NCBI GenBank assembly: GCA_012520645.1
Contig: JAAYNV010000026.1
Coordinates: forward strand, 1-45,487
Reading direction: 5' to 3'
DNA: 45,487 bases
Source: Clostridiales bacterium
Lineage (GTDB): Bacteria; Bacillota; Clostridia; Lachnospirales; Lachnospiraceae
Shown here: positions 16,720 through 25,886 of the stretch, one piece after another
Position numbering within the stretch: position 1 is the stretch's first letter
How the letters are laid out: each line of letters opens with the position of its first letter
Translations under genes and position numbers: made by a program
The notes under the pieces: model-generated
What the model saw: the letters and a program-made list of their open reading frames with translations, nothing else
What the model was told of the DNA's origin: nothing
Databases searched by the model: none

Positions 16720-18318
16720 TTATCTGTCCCACTTATCGCAGAGGGAATTAATCTGGTCCGCAAACTTCGCCAGATCCTTATTCGAACCTCCCTCATTATG
16801 CTGAATGACCACAAGCAGCCGCTGTCCTGCTGCCAGAAGTCTTGAAAATACATCGGAAATATGTCTGACCTTCTTCTTGATCGGAATCGGAACTGCCTCG
16901 TACTCGACTTCTCCGGTAATCAGATCAAAGCAGGTGCCGCTGTAGGGTGCATAAGCAGAAAAACCATGCTCCTTTTCCAGACATTCCTGAAATAAACTGC
17001 AAACCGTATCCTCACCGTGTACGACAAAAACCTTTTTCGGCTTCTGTGCAAAGCCTTCCACCCAGTCGATCAGTCCCGCTTTATCCGCATGACCGCTCAA
17101 CCCCTCAATCCGGTCGATTTTTGCCCGCACCGTAATCGTCTCTCCAAATAGTCTGACCTCTTGCGCACCTTCCAACAGATGTCTGCCCAGTGTACCCACT
17201 GCCTGATAACCTACAAAAAGTATGGTACATTCCGGTCGCCAGAGGTTATGCTTTAAATGATGTCTGATTCGTCCTGCCTCACACATCCCGGAAGCCGACA
17301 AAATAACCTTCGGCGTATCATCAAAATTGATTGCCTTGGATTCATCACTCGTAATCGTCAGCTTCAGTCCCGGAAAAGCAATCGGATTGATGCCCTGTCG
17401 AACTAATTCCATTGCTTCCTCATCAAAACACTGGTAAATATTTTTCTGAAAAATTCCTGTTGCCTCCACCGCCAGCGGACTGTCCACATACACCGGGAAA
17501 TCCTCATGTCCCCTGACCAGTTTTTCCGTCTTGATCTTCCGCAGGAAATACAGCATTTCCTGTGTTCTGCCAACTGCAAAGGACGGAATGACCACATTGC
17601 CGCCCCGGTCAAAGGTCTCCTTTAACACTCTTGCCAGCTCTGCCACATAGTCCAGACGCTCTGACGGATGCATTCTGTCACCATAAGTGGATTCCATCAC
17701 AACATAGTCCGCTTCTTCCGTCTTTTTCGGATCCTTAATAAGCGGCTGGTTGATATTTCCGATATCTCCTGAAAACACAATCTTTCGTTTTTCACCATTT
17801 TCATTCAGCCATACTTCAATACTGGAAGATCCCAACAGATGTCCGATATCCGTAAATCGAATTTCGATTCCTTCACAGACCGTAATTTTCTGGTCATAGA
17901 TACAGGGAACCAGTCTGCGGATTGCTCCGTCCGCATCCTCCATCGTATAGATCGGTTCCTCCGGTTCGATACCGGTATGCCGCTTTGCCTTACGATTCTT
18001 CCACTCTGCCTCCTGCATCTGGATATGGGCACAGTCACGCAACATGATGCTGCAAAGATCCGCCGTTGCCTCCGTTGCAAAAATCTGTCCCCGGAAGCCT
18101 CTCGCATACAAAAACGGCAGCATACCCGAATGATCCACATGGGCATGGGTCAGAAGCACATAATCAATCTGCGCCGCCTCCACAGGCAGGTCTGCATTGA
18201 CAAATGTATCATTCCCCTGTTCCATTCCGTAGTCCACCAGAAGGTGCTTCCCGCATGCCTCCAGATAGTGACAGCTTCTCGTCACCTCATGATCCGCTCC
18301 GATAAAAACAAGCTTCAT
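16720..18318 (-). CDS. Beta-CASP metallo-beta-lactamase ribonuclease
   Basis: The 532-residue product carries the zinc-binding motif HAHVDHSGMLP near residue 60, then SGDIGN, STYGDRMH, the beta-CASP region with VIPSFAVGRTQEML, SASGMCEAGRI, and the final HADKAGL and VVHGE motifs. Such enzymes (YsiA/CPSF-like, RNA-metabolising) cleave RNA; the exact substrate is unknown here. It is about 60-70 residues longer than the usual 450-470, with a C-terminal extension after the nuclease core (VRHISDVFSRLLAAGQ) that may bind RNA. Same operon as thyA, 26 bases upstream of it. Confidence 0.9.
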   Translation of the reverse strand: MKLVFIGADHEVTRSCHYLEACGKHLLVDYGMEQGNDTFVNADLPVEAAQIDYVLLTHAHVDHSGMLPFLYARGFRGQIFATEATADLCSIMLRDCAHIQMQEAEWKNRKAKRHTGIEPEEPIYTMEDADGAIRRLVPCIYDQKITVCEGIEIRFTDIGHLLGSSSIEVWLNENGEKRKIVFSGDIGNINQPLIKDPKKTEEADYVVMESTYGDRMHPSERLDYVAELARVLKETFDRGGNVVIPSFAVGRTQEMLYFLRKIKTEKLVRGHEDFPVYVDSPLAVEATGIFQKNIYQCFDEEAMELVRQGINPIAFPGLKLTITSDESKAINFDDTPKVILSASGMCEAGRIRHHLKHNLWRPECTILFVGYQAVGTLGRHLLEGAQEVRLFGETITVRAKIDRIEGLSGHADKAGLIDWVEGFAQKPKKVFVVHGEDTVCSLFQECLEKEHGFSAYAPYSGTCFDLITGEVEYEAVPIPIKKKVRHISDVFSRLLAAGQRLLVVIQHNEGGSNKDLAKFADQINSLCDKWDR

Positions 18319-18347
18319 ACAATCCCTTCCTTCCCTATTATTTGCTG

Positions 18348-20111
18348 CTATTTTATTTCATTTGCCATGGTATAAAACTGATAATAAATGCCCTGCTTTT
18401 CAAGCAGACTCTCGTGATTTCCTTCCTCCACGATGCCCTCTTCCGTCAGCACCAGAATCCGGTCGGAATTCCGTATACTGGACAGACGATGTGCGATCGT
18501 CAGTGTCGTCCTTCCTTCTGAAAGTTTCGACAGCGACCGTGCCACTGCAAATTCACTTTCGTTATCCAGAGCGCTGGTGGCCTCATCCAGAATAATAATC
18601 GGTGGATTCTTTAAAAACACTCTGGCTATGCTGATACGCTGCTTCTGTCCCCCCGACAGCTTCACCCCACGTTCTCCGACGTAGGTGTCATAACCATCCT
18701 TCAGTCCCATAATAAACTCATGCGCATCCGCTTCCTTTGCCGCCAGAATAACTTCCTCGCGGGAAGCCCCCGGCTTTCCATAGGCAATATTTTCAAAAAT
18801 TGTTCCCGAAAACAGGTAGACATCCTGCTGTACGATACCGATATTTTCACGAAGACTCTTCAATGTATAACTCTTGATATCCTGTCCGTCGATGGAAATC
18901 TTTCCCTCCGTCACATCATAAAAACGGGGAATCAGATTACAAAGTGTTGTCTTTCCTCCGCCGGATGGTCCTACGATTGCCACCTTCTCCCCACGTTTTA
19001 ATTCCAGATTCAGATTGCGAAAGACAATGTTATGATCGTCCGGATATTCAAAGCTTACCTTTTCAAAACGGATCGCCCCCTCCGGTTCCTTTAGTTCCAC
19101 TGCACCCGGTTCATCAAAGATTTCAATATCCGCATCCATAATCTGCAAAAAACGCTCTATCCCTGTCATACCGCGCTGGAACTGCTCCGCAAACTCGATA
19201 ATCCGTCGTATTGTGGCAATTAATGTTGTCACATAAAGCATATAAGCCACAAGGTCTCCCGGCAGAATCAATCCTCTTACCATAAAGATACCACCTGCCA
19301 CGATCACGGTCAAATACATAATCCCGTCAAACAGCTTGGTCGTGGTCTGGAATGCCGCCATATAGCGGTAGGTCTCCTTCTTAATGTCCAGAAACCTGCC
19401 GTTGTCCGCTTCAAACTTCTTCTTTTCCACCTCTTCATTGGCAAATGCCTTGACCACCTTCTGTCCAAGCAGACTGTCCTCGATTCTTGCATTCAGCTCC
19501 CCGATCTGGTGCCTCTGCTTTCCGAATGCCCTGCGCATTCGGAAGTTTAACAGCATACATACAGCCGCCATGACCGGAACAACCGCAAAAATAAGCACCG
19601 TCAGTCCCAGATGAATTCGTGCCAGGATCACAAAAGAAATGATCGTTTTGATTCCTGCAATAAAAAACTCCTCCGGACAGTGATGGGCAAACTCTGTCAC
19701 ATCAAACAGGTCATTGGTAATCCTGCCCATAATCTGTCCGACCTTCGTATTATTATAATAAGTATTCGACAGCTTCTGCAAATGTGCATAGGCATCCCTG
19801 CGCATATCGGTCTCAATCCTTGCTCCCATGACATGCCCCATGTCTGCCATGTAATAACCGGCAATACAATCTACAATCCGAAGAAGCAGATACAGTCCAC
19901 CCAGCGATGCCACCGTTCTAACCGACAATGCCGCCAGATCCCGCAGCCCCTCATTTGTAATAAACCGGATGATAAGAGGCAGCACCAGCTCGCATACCGT
20001 AGTTAACGCCGCACAAAATAGATCCAGAAACAAGGTCCCGTAATATTTCCTGAAATAAGGAAGAAACCGCTTTAATAGTTCCGTTGTTTTATATTCCTTC
20101 TGTCTGTCCAC
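18348..20111 (-). CDS. ABC exporter, fused membrane and ATPase domains (MsbA/LmrA type)
   Basis: The 587-residue product starts at a GTG at 20111 with AAGGAGA upstream. Residues 1-320 hold six predicted membrane helices, residues 340-587 an ATPase with Walker A GPSGGGKTTL, signature [14 protein letters not shown], Walker B IIILDEATSALD and switch IAHRL. This half-transporter would dimerise in the membrane to export lipids, drugs or peptides; the substrate cannot be told from sequence. It follows the kinase gene by 15 bases and is followed by the ribonuclease gene after 29 bases. Confidence 0.92.
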   Translation of the reverse strand: MDRQKEYKTTELLKRFLPYFRKYYGTLFLDLFCAALTTVCELVLPLIIRFITNEGLRDLAALSVRTVASLGGLYLLLRIVDCIAGYYMADMGHVMGARIETDMRRDAYAHLQKLSNTYYNNTKVGQIMGRITNDLFDVTEFAHHCPEEFFIAGIKTIISFVILARIHLGLTVLIFAVVPVMAAVCMLLNFRMRRAFGKQRHQIGELNARIEDSLLGQKVVKAFANEEVEKKKFEADNGRFLDIKKETYRYMAAFQTTTKLFDGIMYLTVIVAGGIFMVRGLILPGDLVAYMLYVTTLIATIRRIIEFAEQFQRGMTGIERFLQIMDADIEIFDEPGAVELKEPEGAIRFEKVSFEYPDDHNIVFRNLNLELKRGEKVAIVGPSGGGKTTLCNLIPRFYDVTEGKISIDGQDIKSYTLKSLRENIGIVQQDVYLFSGTIFENIAYGKPGASREEVILAAKEADAHEFIMGLKDGYDTYVGERGVKLSGGQKQRISIARVFLKNPPIIILDEATSALDNESEFAVARSLSKLSEGRTTLTIAHRLSSIRNSDRILVLTEEGIVEEGNHESLLEKQGIYYQFYTMANEIK

Positions 20112-20126
20112 TCCAGTCTCTCCTTA

Positions 20127-21221
20127 TTATCCCAAATATTTTTTCACGATCTGCTGCATCTGCTCCCATTTTTCCTCCATATCCTGTACGAGTTTAAACT
20201 GCGTACGGCAGCGGTCGAGATTGTGCTTTTCCCGGTGAATCTTAAAATACACATCTCCCTCCAGATAATCAGTCAGAAAGCGCATGCCGCATTCAAAGGT
20301 CATGACCTTGGCTCCCATGGGAAGCATCTCAAGCTCCGTTTCGGTCAGCCTTCCTGCACAGCCCTCCACAAACCCCCTGGTATACAATTCAAATAGTGAC
20401 AGGTCACAGGAAATTTTAGACAGGTCTGTCTCATCCTCTGCTCCGGTGCTGGCTCCAAACCGAATCGAATCTCCAAAATCATTCACTGCAAGTCCCGGCA
20501 TGACCGTATCCAGATCAATAACACAGATGGCTTTTCCGGTCGCATTGTCGATCATAATATTGTTTAGCTTCGTATCATTATGGGTAACCCGTAATGGCAG
20601 TTTCCCTTCCGCCTGCATTTTCCCCAGAATCTCCGCCGTTTCCTCATGCTCCAGTACAAAACGGATTTCCGCTTCCACCTCTTTTGCCCGTCCGCATTTA
20701 TCCTCTGCTACAACCTCCTTAAAACGTTTGAATCTCGCCCGGGTATCGTGAAAACCTACAATCGTCTCATGCAGTGTGGCTGCCGGATAATCTGCAAGAA
20801 GCTTCTGGAAATGCCCGAAAGCCACTGCACTTTCATAAAAGTCCTCCGGCTTTTCCACCGTATCATAGCTGGTGGCATCCTCAATAAAATGATATGCCCG
20901 CCAGTAGCTTCCAAGGCTGTCGCGATAATACGGTCTGCCATCCTTTGTACAATAGATATTCAAGGTTTCACGCTCCGGATCGCCGCCTTCCTCCACAATC
21001 CGCTCCCTCAGATAGGAGGTCACATTCAAAATATTCTCCATCAGCTCCACCGGCTTTTTGAAAATTTCATGATTCATCCTCTGCAAAATAGCTCTTTTCC
21101 CGGTTCCGTCCTCCCGTTTCAAAGTTAACAAAAAGGTATCGTTGATATGCCCGTTTCCGAACTCTCTCACATCCATGACCACACCATCCAGCTCAAACTG
21201 ACCGACTGCTTCGTTTTTCAT
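20127..21221 (-). CDS. Aminoglycoside-phosphotransferase-fold sugar kinase (NahK-like)
   Basis: The 364-residue protein has the kinase lobe features FGNGHINDTFLL near the N-terminus, catalytic loop THNDTKLNNIM and the metal site VIDLDTVMPG followed by DFGDSIRFG. This pattern matches N-acetylhexosamine 1-kinase (NahK) relatives, which phosphorylate HexNAc at C1; substrate is inference. The gene begins exactly where the truncated hsdR frame is cut: the bases just before the ATG belong to the hsdR motif KAKFWQ, and no ribosome binding site is visible. The natural promoter and perhaps a few N-terminal codons were probably lost or displaced when the island arrived. Confidence 0.8.
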   Translation of the reverse strand: MKNEAVGQFELDGVVMDVREFGNGHINDTFLLTLKREDGTGKRAILQRMNHEIFKKPVELMENILNVTSYLRERIVEEGGDPERETLNIYCTKDGRPYYRDSLGSYWRAYHFIEDATSYDTVEKPEDFYESAVAFGHFQKLLADYPAATLHETIVGFHDTRARFKRFKEVVAEDKCGRAKEVEAEIRFVLEHEETAEILGKMQAEGKLPLRVTHNDTKLNNIMIDNATGKAICVIDLDTVMPGLAVNDFGDSIRFGASTGAEDETDLSKISCDLSLFELYTRGFVEGCAGRLTETELEMLPMGAKVMTFECGMRFLTDYLEGDVYFKIHREKHNLDRCRTQFKLVQDMEEKWEQMQQIVKKYLG

Positions 21222-23313
21222 GCTGCCAGAATTTTGCCTTACTCATAACCTTCTTGAAAAATACAAGATTTAAAACTTCCGGTACATCAATACCGGTATC
21301 CAGCATATCTACAGAGATAGCAATCTGTGGCATCTTCTTTGGATATGAGAATTCATCAATAGCACTCTGAGCATAAGTCATATAATTATCAATTACCTTT
21401 GCAAAAGGCTGTCCATTCTTGCTTAACTCTGGATATTGCTTATTAAACACTTCCAAAATCTTTTCCGCATGGTCATGGTTCTTTGCAAAGATAATGGTTT
21501 TACCAATCTTCTGACCATAATCCACCTTAAGTCCATCCTTCATAAGCACATTCAAAACCTGTTTGATGGTATCTTCATTGAATATCCATGTATTTAAAGC
21601 AGACGAATTTATTCTTTCTGGCAATTCACCATCTTTGAATTCAAAAGTCTCCTCATATGCCGCTTTATCTTCCTCAGATAACTCATCATATGCAATTCCT
21701 TCTTCAATGAACTTGAGTTTTGTTTCTACCGTGATAAAATCAACCAAATAACCATCTTTTACTGCCTGAGAAAGTTCATAACCATATGTAGGCACACCAT
21801 TTTCCAAGTCAAAGATTCCATATGTATTCTTATCAATCTCATCCTTAGGTGTAGCCGTAAGTCCAACCAATGGTGCATCAAAATAATTGAATATATCTCT
21901 ATACTTGTTGTAAATTGATCTATGCGCTTCATCACAAATTACAAGGTCAAAATGACCGCAAGTAAACAATTTCCCATTTTCATCCTTTACAGAGTCTATG
22001 CAATTCATCATGGTCTGATATGTTGAGAAAATACAGTGTGCTGTATAATTGTCCTTCTCTTCAACTAAATTGGAACATGACAAATCCGGCAAAAGATTTA
22101 CGAAGTTTCTTTTTGCCTGTGTAACCAACGAATTTCTATCCGCAAGGAACAATATATTTTTAACCCATCCGGCATCTAAAAGAACTTTACATAATGCAAT
22201 AACTGTTCTTGTCTTACCAGATCCTGTAGCCATAACCAGAAGTGCCTTTCTGCGATTCTTCTTATCGAAGCTGTCACAAACTGCCTTAATGGCACCTTCC
22301 TGATAATAGCGCCCTGCAATATTCTTATCTACAGAAATATGGTTCAGGCTTGTCTTCATCGTCTGAAGGTTAAACAACTTCTCCAAATCTCTCTTAGAAT
22401 AAATAACTGCAACTTTTCTTTCCGGATATTGATTATCTATAATTCTTGTTTCAAAACCATTTGTCGAAAATATAACCGGTCTTCTCTTATATTGCGTTTC
22501 TAATAAATCCGCATAGAGCTTTGCCTGTTGTCTACCTTTAGCAACATCCACACAAGTTCTCTTCGCTTCAACTACAGCCAGTGGTCTGTGACTATCATCA
22601 TACAAAACATAATCTGCAAAACCAACTTCTGATTTATTAGGCATTCCCGGGATTTCCACTTCATTAATCCAATCTTTGCCTTCTATCCAGCCAGCGTCCA
22701 AAAGCATAGCATCAATATATATTTTACGTGTCTTATACTCTGAAAGATCAAGCGGCTTTGGAACATACGTCCGTTGTTGCTCTGCACGTTTTGCCGTCAG
22801 TTCTTCCTTAAGTGCCTTATTTTCAGCAATCAAAGCCTTCAAATCAACATCCGTATCGGAAGTTTTTGAAACGGTTGCTTCCTCATGTGCCTCTGTCAGT
22901 AGAGTTACATCATATTGTCTTTCCTCGTAGAAATCAGAATAGCAATAAGATACATAATCCATGAAAATAAACAGATTCTGTAAACAAAGAATTGCCTCGT
23001 CCTGTGTAATTTTTCTGCCATTATGTGCTGCCCTATTTCCAATTTTACGAATCAAGTCAAGTCGCTTCCATAATGAATCATCAACAAGGTCATGGAAGTC
23101 TTCTGTGCTCATCAAACTCATAAGGTTATCCTGATATGGCATTTCAAGAGACTTGTCTACAGAGTACATCCACTTAATAGCAAATTCCATTGCACGGCGA
23201 CAGTTGATTACACTGGATTCCATATCTATTTTAAGAATTTTCTCTGCCGCAATGGCAACATCCGCAAAACTATTGAATTTTGGTTCCTGTTTCAAATAAT
23301 CAAAGTTGGTCAT
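21193..23313 (-). pseudogene. hsdR: Type I restriction endonuclease subunit R, C-terminally truncated
   Basis: The 706-residue open frame begins with a DUF4145-like domain (residues about 20-130), then an HSDR_N nuclease domain with ADYVLYDD and VVEAKRT, then a superfamily 2 helicase: Walker A MATGSGKT, ICDEAHRS, LTATP, and VDMLDTGIDVPEV. It stops right after MSKAKFWQ; the normal continuation is the Q-x-x-GRGTR motif VI plus a C-terminal domain of about 200-300 residues. Instead nine foreign residues (HEKRSSRSV) lead to a stop inside the kinase gene. Without motif VI, DNA translocation and cleavage should fail. The start overlaps the hsdS1 stop by four bases (ATGA) with GGAGGAG ahead. Confidence 0.88.
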
Positions 23314-24428
23314 TCACATCTCCTCCTTGCCATTTTTTGCACTACAACTTTTGATTTGTCGACTTGGTGGACGAACTGTTCAAACTCATTTTGAACGTCC
23401 ATTGGCGGTAAGTTTATTGGCATCTGCTTAACATAGGAAACAGCTGCAATATTCTGAATACCACTTCCTTTAGTCTCAAGATTGCCTATAGTTTGTTTCA
23501 TGTATACCAGGAAGCAAATCGGCAAAATACGCTCATTTAATGTAAACTTACATAGAGCCTGATTTATAACACCTTTTTCGCATCCATCTGGAAGCTGATA
23601 CAACTCTCCCATAGTGCCAGAACAACTCATCAAGATATCACCTGGTAAGCATTCAAATCGCTTCAACTCCTGATACTTCTCTTCGGTAATATAATACGTA
23701 CCTATTGATGCAGATTTTTGAATTGCATGTTTCTGCTCATATACTTTATAGGTTGTTTCATCTGGCTCTACAAAAAACTCTTTCTTTAATGCACTACCAA
23801 AAGCCCCCCTAACAATAGAAGAACATACATCATTGAGCGTGACCTGCTCCCATCCCATAGGATTCAGTTCAGGGTCACCAAAGAGTTCGACAAATCGGGC
23901 TTTGATAAGGTCATCTAAAGACTGAAGTTCAAAACTTCTTTTACAAACTACATCTGAAATTTTATCAAGAATGTCTACAATTACTTTTTGCGCATCTAAA
24001 GACGGCAACTCCATTTCAACCTTTTTTAAGTATCCAGCTGAAATATTAGGCTGTGCTCCTCCAACTCCATCTTTAACAAATTTTTCTTTTTGACTTCGAA
24101 GAAAATAATATAGATATTCTGGTATTACCTGTTCATTCTTCCTAAATGCTGCACATGCTTGATTAGTGCATGCTTTCATTTTCAAAATAGAAGTTGCACC
24201 TATTGTAGCACCATACATAGCTATTAATACTGTATCTTCTTCATACATCTTAGCAGATGAATTATTCAATCCTTCTTCCGTTATGAAATCTTCGACTTCA
24301 TATAAATATTCATTTTTCAGGTCACCAGTTTTAACCCAAGGAATATTACCACCATAATACTCAGGGTGTGACTTTGAAGGTGTTCCACCTGAACCAATTT
24401 CAAATATATCTCCAAGTTTTACTCTCAT
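23310..24428 (-). CDS. hsdS: Type I restriction-modification specificity subunit (first copy, hsdS1)
   Basis: The 372-residue protein has the classical two target-recognition domains: the first about residues 1-150 (GDIFEIGSGGTPSKSHPEYY), a central conserved region LDDLIKARFVELFGDP, and a second about 190-345 (WEQVTLNDVCSSIVRGAFGS). Each reads one half of a split target. The end (DKSKVVVQKMARRRCE) is shorter than that of the second copy, since hsdR and its ribosome binding site follow directly. The ribosome binding site of this gene (AGGGGATGAT) is supplied by the 174-bp repeat that ends just before its start codon. Confidence 0.92.
   Translation of the reverse strand: MRVKLGDIFEIGSGGTPSKSHPEYYGGNIPWVKTGDLKNEYLYEVEDFITEEGLNNSSAKMYEEDTVLIAMYGATIGATSILKMKACTNQACAAFRKNEQVIPEYLYYFLRSQKEKFVKDGVGGAQPNISAGYLKKVEMELPSLDAQKVIVDILDKISDVVCKRSFELQSLDDLIKARFVELFGDPELNPMGWEQVTLNDVCSSIVRGAFGSALKKEFFVEPDETTYKVYEQKHAIQKSASIGTYYITEEKYQELKRFECLPGDILMSCSGTMGELYQLPDGCEKGVINQALCKFTLNERILPICFLVYMKQTIGNLETKGSGIQNIAAVSYVKQMPINLPPMDVQNEFEQFVHQVDKSKVVVQKMARRRCE
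23340..23362. repeat. hsdS 3' identity block, copy A
   Basis: 23 identical bases also occur at 25950-25972 in the same orientation, encoding DKSKVVV at the end of both specificity genes; a possible crossover site. Confidence 0.85.
23887..23911. repeat. hsdS central identity block, copy A
   Basis: 25 identical bases also occur at 26500-26524 in the same orientation, encoding LIKARFVE between the two recognition domains; exchange here would swap half-specificities. Confidence 0.85.
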
Positions 24429-24430
24429 CT

Positions 24431-24604
24431 AATCATCCCCTACGGGCTACTCGCATCGCCCATTCGCATTCCGCTTCGCTTCATGCTCATGTTCTGCTGT
24501 CACACAATACATCCAATCCGTCCAAAGCACTTATGTAAGCAAGCTTCCAACGTGCTTTTTCCGTCTTGTCTGTACTCTGCTCGTAGCCCTACAAATCCGA
24601 ATTT
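24431..24604 (-). repeat. 174-bp direct repeat, copy A
   Basis: Matches 27399-27572 over 174 bases with only three differences and in the same orientation. Copy A directly follows the recombinase stop codon and ends two bases before the hsdS1 start, providing its ribosome binding site. Read on the minus strand it begins near GGGCTAC and ends near GTAGCCC (7-bp closing stem) and has an internal AAGCAC/GTGCTT stem, so the transcript could fold. Confidence 0.95.
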
Positions 24605-25207
24605 TCAGCTGATATACCTCTGGTGAGATGACTTTACATTATTCTGATTTACGATTGCGTATTGCATCGTCGTATCTATCTGTGAATGTCCTAAAATCTT
24701 CTGTACCTGCTCTATTGGCATTCCCTTATCAATGGCTCTGGTTGCCATTGTACGTCTGAACTTATGTGGATGAATTTTTGATAAATTCTGACTTCTTCCT
24801 AGTTCCCTAACTCGTATTTCAACCCCACTAATTTTTAATCTGTCATGCGGAGCATCAAGCGTTACAAATAGTGCAGGATTATTATCTGTTCTCTCATCTA
24901 TATAGTTTTGCAAATGCAGTTTCGCTTTTGCATCAAAGTATACTTTTCGCTCTTTATCTCCCTTACCAAATACAACACATTCCCTGTCTTCAAAATTCAC
25001 ATCATCAATATTCAAGTTTACCAGTTCGCCCACTCGAATTCCTGTAGAGTATAACAGGTCAATCATTGCCAAATCTCTGGCACAAACACAACTGTCTCTC
25101 AATTTCTCTATGGCTTCGTCTGAAATAACTTCTTTAACTGGTTGTTTTGTCTTTATTTTATGAATTCTCCTCATGGGACTCTTTAAAATATAGTCCTCTT
25201 CCTCCAA
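24605..25207 (-). CDS. Tyrosine recombinase (XerC/D-like), catalytic part
   Basis: The 200-residue frame carries the catalytic domain with all signature residues: Arg in STGIRVGEL, a Lys region GKGDKERKV, the HPHKFRRT box, LGHSQIDTT and the nucleophile Tyr in MQYA. It continues the N-terminal part (25183-25572) after a shift in a run of seven T bases near 25215: one added T would read FFSWLEEEDY, as expected for the family. The combined protein would be about 320 residues, normal for a recombinase. It lies between two hsdS genes, the usual position of specificity-shuffling recombinases. Whether it is active depends on whether the shift is real, a sequencing error or reversible slippage. Confidence 0.85.
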   Translation of the reverse strand: MEEEDYILKSPMRRIHKIKTKQPVKEVISDEAIEKLRDSCVCARDLAMIDLLYSTGIRVGELVNLNIDDVNFEDRECVVFGKGDKERKVYFDAKAKLHLQNYIDERTDNNPALFVTLDAPHDRLKISGVEIRVRELGRSQNLSKIHPHKFRRTMATRAIDKGMPIEQVQKILGHSQIDTTMQYAIVNQNNVKSSHQRYIS

Positions 25208-25572
25208 CCACGAAAAAAACTTGATATATTGCGTCTTACATTGTCAACCGTCACTTTACTACAATTATTGATTTTTTGATAATCCGAAAGATAGCTTCTG
25301 ATATCTTCAGTCGATATCTTTCGGATTGGCTGTTCAATATTTTCAAGAAGTTTTTCTAATGTGACCCTGTAATACTGCGTTGTTCTTTCTGAACAGCCTT
25401 CCACTTTTTTGGCATCCAGAAACATCCGCATATAGTCTGCATTTGAAATATCTGTCTTCTCAGCTTCATTTTCAGCAAGATTCTTCAGAAGAACCTCTTG
25501 TAACTTTTTCATTTGAGCAATACTCAAATGTTCTGCCATCTCATTTAAGATGTTTACTAATTTCACTTCCAT
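25183..25572 (-). CDS. Tyrosine recombinase, N-terminal core-binding part (frameshifted)
   Basis: The 129-residue frame begins at an ATG with AAGGAT upstream and holds the SAM-like helical core-binding domain (SERTTQYYRVTLEKLLENI and DIRSYLSDYQ). It would stop at 25183 in an alternative frame after FFRGWRKRTIF, but the coding pattern passes into the 24605-25207 frame at a T7 tract. On its own it could bind but not cut DNA. Confidence 0.8.
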   Translation of the reverse strand: MEVKLVNILNEMAEHLSIAQMKKLQEVLLKNLAENEAEKTDISNADYMRMFLDAKKVEGCSERTTQYYRVTLEKLLENIEQPIRKISTEDIRSYLSDYQKINNCSKVTVDNVRRNISSFFRGWRKRTIF

Positions 25573-25886
25573 GTCAGTATTATCCTTTCTATACCGACAT
25601 CCTCCCCCGGCTATACGCCCAATTTATCCACTGCTATGCAACCTGATTGTAATCCATAATAAAAAATTTACTTGCCACTTTTTCTATTTTTTCAAGTACA
25701 TTTGCTTTATAATATACCTCTGGTCATTGTTTACATTTGTAACAGGAAACATTTTCGATAATCACATAGCAATTATATAATTGAGTAAAATAAGTATTTC
25801 CTGTTTCTTCCATCTTACAGCTTAAACATCTCATAATTACTGCTTCTTCCTTAAGATTTCAAAATAAACGATTAATTATCCATCTC
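25573..25886. other. AT-rich gap between hsdS2 and the recombinase
   Basis: These 314 bases contain no convincing gene. They must hold the recombinase promoter (minus strand), with several AT-rich -10-like boxes near 25660-25720 but no clear consensus pair. No inverted copy of an hsdS block is present here. Confidence 0.6.
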
